Source: a bacterium
Lineage (GTDB): Bacteria > Elusimicrobiota > Elusimicrobia > Elusimicrobiales > UBA9959
NCBI GenBank assembly: GCA_021845705.1
Contig: JAJZVJ010000133.1
Coordinates: 1-6,828 of the forward strand
DNA: 6,828 bases
Direction of reading: 5' to 3'
Shown here: positions 1-6,067 of the stretch, in pieces
Position numbering within the stretch: position 1 is the stretch's first letter
Layout of the letters: the number at the start of each line of letters is the position of its first letter
Notes under the pieces: generated by a model
Told to the model about the DNA's origin: nothing
The model's database searches: none
The model's input: the letters and a program-made list of their open reading frames with translations, nothing else
Translations under genes and position numbers: made by a program

Positions 1-488
1 CGGATAAACCGGGCAGGCTGGTGCCCCTACTTTTTCTCAACACGGCCAGGAGCGCGGAGAACAATGTACACGGGCTTCGGCTCGGCGCCGACGATTACAT
101 GACCAAGCCCTTCAGCCCCGCGGAGTTCATAGCCAGGGTCAAGGCCCTTATACGGCGCAGCCTCTCCTCCGACGAAAGGGACGGCGCGGAAGAAAATCTC
201 TCCTCCGGCGATTTGTCGATCAACTGCCCCAGGCACGAAGCCATGATAGCGGACCGCGTGCTGGACCTTTCTCCCAAAGAATTCGAGATACTCTACCTGC
301 TGGTAAAAAAAAGCGGCCGCGTAATGACCCGCCAGTTCCTTATGGAAAGGGTCTGGGGAAGACCTTACACGAATACAAGCCGCGTTATAGACACCCATAT
401 AAAGAACATCCGCAAAAGTCTCGGGACTATGCAGGAATACCTTCTTACGGTGGAAGGCCTGGGTTACAAATGGGACTACCCGGAATAG
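1..488 (+). CDS. OmpR/PhoB-family response regulator, C-terminal part (5' end cut by window)
   Basis: This is a DNA-binding response regulator of a two-component system. The reading frame is open from base 3 and runs into the window edge, so the phosphoacceptor aspartate and the first strands of the receiver are missing. What remains is the end of the receiver, with strand beta4 ending in LNTAR (conserved Thr), the GLRLGADDY helix/strand signature and the conserved Lys in TKPF. A linker of about 30 residues follows. The rest is a winged-helix domain of the OmpR type: DLSPKEFEILYLL, VMTRQFLMERVWG, the recognition helix SRVIDTHIKNIRKSLG and the wing TVEGLGYKW. The GTG at 21 lies inside conserved receiver sequence and is not the real start. 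The cognate kinase is not visible nearby on this strand. The pilin gene follows 114 bases downstream in the same direction; whether it is a target is unknown. The family call is secure and the regulon is not known. Confidence 0.95.
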   Translation, partial: DKPGRLVPLLFLNTARSAENNVHGLRLGADDYMTKPFSPAEFIARVKALIRRSLSSDERDGAEENLSSGDLSINCPRHEAMIADRVLDLSPKEFEILYLLVKKSGRVMTRQFLMERVWGRPYTNTSRVIDTHIKNIRKSLGTMQEYLLTVEGLGYKWDYPE

Positions 489-547
489 CGCGGCGCCTTA
501 TTGCTGTTTCACATAAAACTCACAGGCCGCCCACACAACAAGCCGTT

Positions 548-576
548 TTGATATGTTACAATCTGTATAGTAGAGT
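548..576 (+). promoter_or_regulatory. Possible sigma70-type promoter for the pilin gene
   Basis: The spacer between the regulator and the pilin is AT-rich compared with its surroundings. TTGATA (548-553) matches the -35 consensus at 5 of 6 positions. It lies 17 bases before TAGAGT (571-576), a 4 of 6 match to the -10 consensus. TACAAT (557-562) is a better -10 hexamer, but it has no convincing -35 at the right distance. I infer that the pilin has its own promoter in 540-585; the exact hexamers are uncertain. I saw no clear operator repeat for the upstream regulator. Confidence 0.35.
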
Positions 577-590
577 TAAATTTAAGGACA

Positions 591-596
591 GAGGGG
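591..596 (+). promoter_or_regulatory. Ribosome binding site of the pilin gene
   Basis: GAGGGG lies 6 bases before the ATG at 603, with a further AAGGA at 584-588. This supports the ATG at 603 as the start. That start also gives the correct short prepilin leader. Confidence 0.7.
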
Positions 597-602
597 CTTT
601 TT

Positions 603-1055
603 ATGAAAAACGTAAAACAAGGTTTCACCCTGATAGAGTTGCTCGTGGTCGTGCTCATCATCGGTATCCTGGCTTCCATAGCCATACCGCAGTACTTCAA
701 AGTCGTTGAGAAGTCGCGCGTGGCCGAGGCCATGTCGGTGATATCGGCCGTTAAGTCCGCCGAGGAAAGGTATATGGCCCGCGGCGGGATGTACACCGCC
801 GACTTCACTCAGTTGGACATATCTTATCCCAACATGACCGCGACCAATATAACCACCAAGTTCTACACGGTGCAGCCTATTGCCGCCGCTAACCCGGCCA
901 CCGGCCCGACATACCAGCTGACGGTTACCCGCAACACGACCAACTCCAGCGTGGCAGCGCGCTACGGCACCTATTCCCTCACCACTAACGTGCCCGACCA
1001 GCCCCAGGTAAAGATGGTAAACGCCACCGCGGTACTGAACGAACTTATAGACTAA
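603..1055 (+). CDS. Type IV pilin / pseudopilin (class III signal peptide)
   Basis: This is a small prepilin-like protein of 150 residues. Such proteins are cleaved and N-methylated by a PilD-type prepilin peptidase and assembled through their N-terminal helix into type IV pili or type II secretion pseudopili. The leader MKNVKQG ends at Gly7, so cleavage is expected before Phe8. The mature protein begins FTLIELLVVVLIIGILA and carries the conserved Glu at +5 (Glu12). The hydrophobic helix runs to about residue 28 and continues as the amphipathic QYFKVVEKSRVAEAM segment. The globular head (about 55-150) has the common pattern ARGGMYTADFTQLD. There are no cysteines, so the disulfide-bounded D-region of many Neisseria/Pseudomonas pilins is absent. 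The gene has a good RBS and is followed within 35 bases by a strong terminator. With the possible promoter upstream it looks monocistronic, although read-through from the regulator gene cannot be excluded. Whether it is the major pilin, a minor pilin or a pseudopilin cannot be told from sequence alone. Confidence 0.93.
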   Translation: MKNVKQGFTLIELLVVVLIIGILASIAIPQYFKVVEKSRVAEAMSVISAVKSAEERYMARGGMYTADFTQLDISYPNMTATNITTKFYTVQPIAAANPATGPTYQLTVTRNTTNSSVAARYGTYSLTTNVPDQPQVKMVNATAVLNELID

Positions 1056-1066
1056 GAAGGGCCGCA

Positions 1067-1083
1067 TGTCCCCGACAGGGACA
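1067..1083. repeat. Small perfect inverted repeat just before the terminator
   Basis: TGTCCC (1067-1072) and GGGACA (1078-1083) form a perfect 6-bp stem with a 5-base loop (CGACA). It lies 11 bases after the pilin stop codon and 5 bases before the main terminator hairpin. It could be an accessory RNA hairpin that stabilises the 3' end of the pilin transcript, or chance. Confidence 0.45.
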
Positions 1084-1088
1084 CAGTG

Positions 1089-1115
1089 AAAAACCCCGCC
1101 TCGGCGGGGTTTTTT
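1089..1115. terminator. Bidirectional intrinsic terminator between convergent genes
   Basis: CCCCGCC (1094-1100) and GGCGGGG (1103-1109) form a GC-rich stem around a tight loop. An A-run on the left (1089-1093) and a T-run on the right (1110-1115) flank it, so each strand has a U-tract after the hairpin. It sits between the pilin stop (1055) and the stop of the convergent receiver-propeller gene (1172-1170 on the minus strand), so it probably ends both transcripts. Confidence 0.92.
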
Positions 1116-1169
1116 ACTGCCTGTCCTGACACGATATTTTTCCGGACGGTAAACCTCTTAACGGCATGC

Positions 1170-2372
1170 TTACTGTTCAACAAGCTCCCCGCTGCCTGCC
1201 TCTGAAATAACCCCCACGCCGTCCCTTGCCAGCCATAAGCGTTTGCCTTGCCAGGCGAAGGCGGAAAGAGGAGCCCCGGACCTGGAATTCTTAAGAACGT
1301 ACACCCCGGCCGGGGTAAGACTCCGGTCAAGTTTGTGCCGGTAGATCTTCCCGGTGGAAGAAACCGAGGTCCAGAGATAATCTTTATCCTTGAAGATCTG
1401 GTCCGGCTTCTCCTGCAGCCTGAAGGAAGCCGAAGGGGTCAGTTCCGAATCCGGCCGGCGCAGCACCACGTTCCCCTCGTCGTCGCAGGTCCAAAGGTAC
1501 TCGCCGTCGAAGAACAGGGCGCTCACCTTGCCCGGGGCCGGGAAACTTTTAAGCAGCGGCAGCCCCGGCGCTATCCTCCTGGCGTCGATGGTCTTTTTCC
1601 AGGAGTCCGCCACGTACAGGGTATCCCCCGCCACGGCAAGCCCGCTGATATGGGTTTTTTCAAGAGGGTAGGTCTTCTCCAGCTTCAGGCCGTCCTTATC
1701 CTCGGAATAGAGGTAAACGGCCTGGGCCAGCCAGTCGCCCGCGAAAAGTTTACCGTCAGCCCAGACCAGGGCCGAGATATTCGCGGCCACTCCGGGATAC
1801 TCGCGGTAATAATTCGCGGAGGTGCCGAGCACCTGCCTGTAGACGCCGAACCCGGCCAGCAATACCGCCAGCAGCCCGGCCAGCGCGTACGCGGGGCTGC
1901 GGCGCGGCATGGCGGCAGAAACGACAGGCTCGACCGCCGCCGGCACTGCTTCGTCGGCGGCCGGAGCCTCATCGGCCCGCGGCTGCGGCGCGGCGCGCCG
2001 TACGGGGGCCTGGGGGCCGGTAACGAATCTTTTAACGGTCTCCACCAGCTGGGCGTTCTCAAAGGGTTTCTGCAGGTATTCGCTGGCCCCCAGCTTCATC
2101 ACGTCCACGGCGGACTGGATATGGCCGTAACCGGTTATCATGACAACGGGGACAGTATCGTCTATCTTTTTAAGACCGGCCAGCACTTCTATTCCGTCCA
2201 TGCCGGGCAGGCGCATATCCAGCAGCACAAGGTCCGGGCGGCTGTCCCTGGCAAGTTCCAGCGCCGCGGGGCCGTCGCCGGCCTCGGAAATTTCATAACC
2301 CCGGAGCTTCAGGACATTGCGCACAGCCAGGCGCATGTCCGGTTCATCGTCCACTATAAGAATACGTGCCAT
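1170..2372 (-). CDS. Membrane-anchored CheY-like receiver with C-terminal beta-propeller-like domain
   Basis: This 400-residue protein starts with a complete receiver domain (about 1-118). The acidic pair is Asp8/Asp9, the phosphoacceptor is Asp52 (LVLLDMRLPGMDG), and the switch residues are Thr80 (VVMITGYG) and Lys102 (YLQKPF). A low-complexity Ala/Pro-rich linker follows (about 119-156). Then Arg157-Arg158 precede one hydrophobic helix at about 161-178 (YALAGLLAVLLAGFGVY). By the positive-inside rule the receiver is cytoplasmic and the rest extracytoplasmic. Residues 185-400 hold five blade-like repeats about 40-46 residues apart, each with a hydrophobic strand before an L-F/Y/W pair: KLFAGD (209), TLYVAD (252), YLWTCD (293), YLWTSV (333) and RLWLAR (379). 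This resembles NHL/SMP-30-type or two-component-regulator propellers, but the exact family is not assigned. No DNA-binding, kinase or enzymatic output domain is present. The gene starts 2 bases after the kinase stop, so it is almost certainly that kinase's partner. Confidence 0.9.
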   Translation of the reverse strand: MARILIVDDEPDMRLAVRNVLKLRGYEISEAGDGPAALELARDSRPDLVLLDMRLPGMDGIEVLAGLKKIDDTVPVVMITGYGHIQSAVDVMKLGASEYLQKPFENAQLVETVKRFVTGPQAPVRRAAPQPRADEAPAADEAVPAAVEPVVSAAMPRRSPAYALAGLLAVLLAGFGVYRQVLGTSANYYREYPGVAANISALVWADGKLFAGDWLAQAVYLYSEDKDGLKLEKTYPLEKTHISGLAVAGDTLYVADSWKKTIDARRIAPGLPLLKSFPAPGKVSALFFDGEYLWTCDDEGNVVLRRPDSELTPSASFRLQEKPDQIFKDKDYLWTSVSSTGKIYRHKLDRSLTPAGVYVLKNSRSGAPLSAFAWQGKRLWLARDGVGVISEAGSGELVEQ

Positions 2373-2374
2373 AG

Positions 2375-5300
2375 TTAAATCTCCGGTACTTCAAGTACTG
2401 CCGTAGCGCCGCTGCCCGGCCCGCTTAAAAGCTCCAGCGTACCGCCATGGGCCCTGGCCACGTTGCGGGCAAGGGTAAGACCGAGCCCCATCCTGCCGGG
2501 CTTGGTGGTAAAGAAAGGGTGAAAAACGGCTGACATATTCTTCTTTTCTATGCCGGCCCCGGTATCGGAAACTTCCAGGCGCTGTTTCCCGCCGTGGCCG
2601 GAAATGGCCAGGGACAGTTCGCCGCCGCCGGGCATGGCGTCCGCCGCGTTAAGAAGCAGCTGCTCTACGGCCGAAGCGAAGCGTACCCGGTCCAGGCTGA
2701 GCGGCTTCAGCTTCTCGCCGCCCTTCATCCGTACGTTTATCTTCTCAAGGCGGCCTGAGTCGCGCAGGCCGGCCAGCACCTCGGAAACCACGGCGTCCAG
2801 GCGCTCCGGAGAGCGCTGCGGGATGACCGGCCTGGAAAAATTCATTATCGTATCTATCTTCTTCTGCAGGTTCACTATATTGCGCACTATCACGTTCAGC
2901 GATTCCTTGGCGCCTTCCGCTTCCGGGGTTTCGGCGCAGAACTCGGCGTGGCTCCTGATTATGCTGATAGAGTTGGCCACCTGGTGCGCTACCCCGGCCA
3001 CCAGCTCCTCGAAATCCGGGATATAGCCCGGAGCGCCCGAAGACTGGCCGCGGCCCTTAAGCTCGGCGAAGTCCCGCCCGATCTTCTTCATCCTGGAATC
3101 CACTTCCGCGAGCATCTTCTCCTTGATCAGCAGCTTATCCTCCGCTTCCCGGAGCATCGCCCTGTAGGGTCTCGCCTTAAGTTCCTCGCGGAGCTCCTTC
3201 TCGCGGCCCTGCAGCTCGGCTTTTTCCGCCCGCGTATTCTCAAGTTCGGCGCGCAGCTTAACAAGGCGGCTTTCCTTTTCCTGCAGCAGGCGTTCTGCCT
3301 CGGAAACCTTGGCCGAATGGGCGGGCGCGGCGGATTTTTTACACACCAGGGAAAGCAGGGCCTGCTTTTCTTTTTTCAGCGCCTCGGTCTCTTTCTTCAG
3401 TTCATCCTCGGTAACGGAGAGGCGGGAAATGGCTGAGTCGCGCTCCACTATCTTTCCGCGGGCCTCTTTAAGCAGTTCGTTCTCCGCCTGTATCTCCCTG
3501 GCGTATTTTGCCTCCAGGGAAGCGCGGCTGGCCCTCAGCAGCGAACATTCGTTATCAAGCGCGGAAAGGGCGCCGCGGGCCTCCTCCAGCTCGAATTCCT
3601 TCTTTTTAAGCAGCGCGTCCGCGTTGTGCATCTTTTCGGAAAGAGCGGCGTAGCGGACTTTTTCCACCTCGGCCTCTCCCGCGGCTGCGGCCGCCAGTTC
3701 CTGCAGGCGCGCGCGCAGGGCGGACGCTTCAGCCCCGGCCGAAACCGCGGAAGCCCGGGCCTCTTCAAGCTCGAATTCTTTTTTCCGCAGCTGCGCCTCG
3801 GCGCCGCGCAGTTTTTCCGCGGAACCGGACTGCAGCCCGCGCTTCTCCCCGGCGGCAGCCTCGGCCGCGTCCTGCTCGGCCTTGAGCGCCGCGCGCAGGG
3901 ACTCGGCTTCGGCTTTAGCCCCCGCCTTTTCCCGCAAAATCGTTTCGTTCGTCAGCACGACGTCGTCGTACTTCCTGAGCAGCTCGGTATATTTGGCCGC
4001 CTGCTCCTCTATGGCCGCCATCAGGCCGGAAGCTTCGCCGTCCCTGGCGCTGGACTCCTGCAGCACCATGGCCGAAGCCGCGGTCTCCGCCTTCAAGGCG
4101 GCCGCGCGGAATCTATCCCTTTCCTCTTCCACGGACTTCAGGCGGCCGAGCGCGATCTCGTTGTCGTTCTCGGCGTTCCTGAGCCTGGAAACGGCGTTAT
4201 GCAGCTGCGCCGAAGCGAGCTTCCATTTTTCTTCGGCGTCGGCCAGCTCTCCGGAAAGCGAACTCTCCCGCGCTTTAAGCGAGGCGTTCTCTTCTTCTTT
4301 AAGGCGCAGGGCGGATCTGGCCCCGCTCAACTCCGCCTGGGAAGCGCGGAATTTTTCAAGGCTCTGCGCCGAAGTCTCAGCGAGGGAGGCCTCCAGCTCC
4401 TCAACGCGGGCCGCGAGGGAGGCGGCCAGCTCCGCGGCGCGCTGCTCGTTCTCGCGGCCGCCCCCTTTCCTGGCCTGGGCGAATTCCTTAGCCAGCTCGT
4501 TCATTTTAAGGTTGGCGGCTTTCAACTGGGCGTCTTTTTCCGCCAACAGGGCCTCTGTCTCGGCCAGCATTCTTGCTTTTTGAGCGGCTGCCTCCAGGGC
4601 TTCGTCCAGTCTGGCCCCGGCCGCGGCAAGCTTGCGCTCCACCTCCGCGGTACGTTTGGCCTGCTCGGAAAGCTCTTTCTTTACCAGGTCTATCTTGAGG
4701 AGGAACCCCTCCTCGGACCGGGAACTTTCCTGCGCGGCCGACTCCAGCCTGCGCTCAAGCCCTTCCTTCAGTTTTAAAGCTTTCTGCAGATGCGCTTCGC
4801 GGTCCTTTACGTTCGCGCGCTCCAGCATGAGGGCGGCCTTCAGCTCTTCGACTCCGCGTAATATCCGCTCTATCTCGTCTTCTTTTTCCTTGATGACGCC
4901 CCGCGCCGCGCTGACATGCATATCTTTTTCAGCGGACCGGCTCTTCTCGGCCTCGAGGGCATGGCCCTCCGCCTCAAGGCGGCGCAATATCCCGTCCCGC
5001 TCGGAAACCAGGAGCGCGGCCTTGGAACTTTCCTCCAGCACGGAGGAGCGCAGCTGGTCTATCACGGTGCCCAGTTCCACTTCTTTCGCCCTGGCCGCGG
5101 CGCGGGCTTCGTTAATCAGAATGTCTTTTCCGGCCAGCGAGCTCTTCGCTTCGTCCAGCAGCCCTTCGAGGGCCTGGACCCTGCGGGCCAGGTCATCGCG
5201 CTCCAGGGTAATGGAAGAAACCCTGGCGGTCTCCTGCTGCAGCGCGACGCGCAGTTCTTCGGCGGCGGCCGCGGCCCTGGCGGCGTCCTGCTTGGCCGCG

Positions 5301-6067
5301 GCGCGGGCTTCCTTGAGGGAAGTATCCTTGTCGTCGGCCAGGGCTTTCACGTCCGCAAGCCTGTCGGAGAGCACGGCGAGCTGGCGGAGCAGCGTCTCCC
5401 GTTCCGCGCCGAGCGCCGAAGACCTTGAAGTCTCCTTGTTCAGCGAAGCGCGCAGTTCCTCGGCCGCCGCGGCGGCCCTGGCCGCCTCCTGCTTTGCCGC
5501 GGCGCGGACTTCATTGAGCGATCTTTCCTTGTCGGCGGCGGCGGCCTTTCCCTCCTCGAGCCTGGCCGAAACGACCTCGAGCTTTCTTAAAAGCTGGTCC
5601 CGTTCCGAAGTCAGAGCGGCCGTTTTGGCGCCTTCCTGCTGCAGCGAAGCGCGCAGTTCCTCGGCCGCCGCGGCGGCCCTGGCCGTTTCCTGCTTTGCCG
5701 CGGCGCGGGCTTCATTGAGCGATCTTTCCTTGTCGGCGGCGGCGGCCTTAGCCTCTTCAAGCCTGGCCTCGACCATCTCCGGCTTCCTGGAGAGCTGGTC
5801 CCGCTCCGAAGTGAGGGAGACAGCCTTGGAACTTTCCTTATGCAGCGAAACCCGCAGGTCTTCAAGCGCCGAGACAAGGGAAGCCTCTTTCTGCGCCATA
5901 AGGTTCATCGCGGCGGCGGAAGAGCCGCGCGCCGCCGTGAGGGCGTCTTCAAGCTCCTTTATGCGCGCGGACAAGGCTTCCTCCCGGCCGTGCAGGTCGG
6001 AAAGGAAACCTTCGAGTTCGGAGTTGAGACCCTCAAGGTCGCTTATATGGCTTACTTGCTCTTCCAT
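2375..6067 (-). CDS. Giant coiled-coil soluble histidine kinase
   Basis: This 1230-residue protein has no membrane segment. Residues 1 to about 1008 are almost continuous Glu/Ala/Lys/Arg-rich coiled coil. A 67-residue repeat covers 113-380, and a 10-residue motif (KKEFELEEAR) recurs exactly at 762 and 822. Likely breaks are Pro96, a GGG near 533, a Pro/Ala stretch near 911, RPY near 965 and the Gly/Pro segment just before 1017. The C-terminal 214 residues form a kinase core. Its H-box is LVAGVAHQVANSISII, with phosphoacceptor His1028. The N-box is LLLNAADAM (Asn1140), the G1 box is DTGAGI (Asp1168), the F-box is FHPFF (1182-1186) and the G2 box is GRMGLGL (1191-1197). All ATP-binding motifs look intact, and the layout resembles NtrB-like kinases. 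The ATG at 6067 is favoured because an in-frame stop lies 16 bases upstream (6083-6085). The gene overlaps the upstream coiled-coil gene by 16 bases; only AAGGA 12 bases away serves as a possible RBS, so translational coupling is likely. The probable phosphoryl acceptor is the receiver protein encoded next. The signal it senses is unknown; the coil may act as scaffold, polymer or mechanical sensor. Confidence 0.93.
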   Translation of the reverse strand: MEEQVSHISDLEGLNSELEGFLSDLHGREEALSARIKELEDALTAARGSSAAAMNLMAQKEASLVSALEDLRVSLHKESSKAVSLTSERDQLSRKPEMVEARLEEAKAAAADKERSLNEARAAAKQETARAAAAAEELRASLQQEGAKTAALTSERDQLLRKLEVVSARLEEGKAAAADKERSLNEVRAAAKQEAARAAAAAEELRASLNKETSRSSALGAERETLLRQLAVLSDRLADVKALADDKDTSLKEARAAAKQDAARAAAAAEELRVALQQETARVSSITLERDDLARRVQALEGLLDEAKSSLAGKDILINEARAAARAKEVELGTVIDQLRSSVLEESSKAALLVSERDGILRRLEAEGHALEAEKSRSAEKDMHVSAARGVIKEKEDEIERILRGVEELKAALMLERANVKDREAHLQKALKLKEGLERRLESAAQESSRSEEGFLLKIDLVKKELSEQAKRTAEVERKLAAAGARLDEALEAAAQKARMLAETEALLAEKDAQLKAANLKMNELAKEFAQARKGGGRENEQRAAELAASLAARVEELEASLAETSAQSLEKFRASQAELSGARSALRLKEEENASLKARESSLSGELADAEEKWKLASAQLHNAVSRLRNAENDNEIALGRLKSVEEERDRFRAAALKAETAASAMVLQESSARDGEASGLMAAIEEQAAKYTELLRKYDDVVLTNETILREKAGAKAEAESLRAALKAEQDAAEAAAGEKRGLQSGSAEKLRGAEAQLRKKEFELEEARASAVSAGAEASALRARLQELAAAAAGEAEVEKVRYAALSEKMHNADALLKKKEFELEEARGALSALDNECSLLRASRASLEAKYAREIQAENELLKEARGKIVERDSAISRLSVTEDELKKETEALKKEKQALLSLVCKKSAAPAHSAKVSEAERLLQEKESRLVKLRAELENTRAEKAELQGREKELREELKARPYRAMLREAEDKLLIKEKMLAEVDSRMKKIGRDFAELKGRGQSSGAPGYIPDFEELVAGVAHQVANSISIIRSHAEFCAETPEAEGAKESLNVIVRNIVNLQKKIDTIMNFSRPVIPQRSPERLDAVVSEVLAGLRDSGRLEKINVRMKGGEKLKPLSLDRVRFASAVEQLLLNAADAMPGGGELSLAISGHGGKQRLEVSDTGAGIEKKNMSAVFHPFFTTKPGRMGLGLTLARNVARAHGGTLELLSGPGSGATAVLEVPEI
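2381..2384 (-). promoter_or_regulatory. Ribosome binding site of the receiver-propeller gene, inside the kinase gene
   Basis: On the minus strand GGAG lies 8 bases before the ATG at 2372 and within the last codons of the kinase gene. With the arrangement TAA-CT-ATG this indicates coupled translation of kinase and receiver. It also confirms the ATG at 2372 as the start. Confidence 0.7.
4928..5731 (-). repeat. Four tandem 67-residue (201-bp) coiled-coil repeats in the kinase
   Basis: Units start at residues 113, 180, 247 and 314 (bases 5731, 5530, 5329 and 5128 on the minus strand). Each starts KERSLNEARA or a variant (KERSLNEVRA, KDTSLKEARA, KDILINEARA) and has EELRASL or a variant near position 24 of the unit. 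Each also has SERDQLLRKL or a variant near position 42. The spacing is exactly 67 residues throughout. A degenerate partial unit precedes the array (SERDQLSRKPEMVEARLEE, about 87-105) and a decayed start follows (KDMHVSAARG, from 381). Confidence 0.9.
5441..5749 (-). repeat. Near-identical 108-bp direct DNA repeat, 201 bp apart
   Basis: Bases 5441-5548 and 5642-5749 differ at only three positions by my alignment, including silent sites. The equivalent segment of the next unit, near 5240, is clearly more divergent. This points to a recent duplication or gene conversion between the first two 67-residue units, not just selection on the protein. Confidence 0.8.

Noticed and set aside
21..488. GTG at 21 as the start of a short regulator
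   Set aside because: The frame is open further upstream and the residues before it (DKPGRLV) fit the receiver, so the gene is cut by the window.
492..504. Sigma54 promoter (GG...TTGC) before the pilin
   Set aside because: The GG and GC elements are 9 bases apart, not 10, the flanking consensus is poor, and it lies about 100 bases before the start codon.
1248..2378. Long plus-strand open frame opposite the receiver-propeller gene, and similar ones at 2948-3436 and 3626-4777
   Set aside because: The minus-strand frames have clear receiver, propeller and kinase motifs; the plus-strand translations are Gly/Arg/Gln-rich without recognisable motifs.
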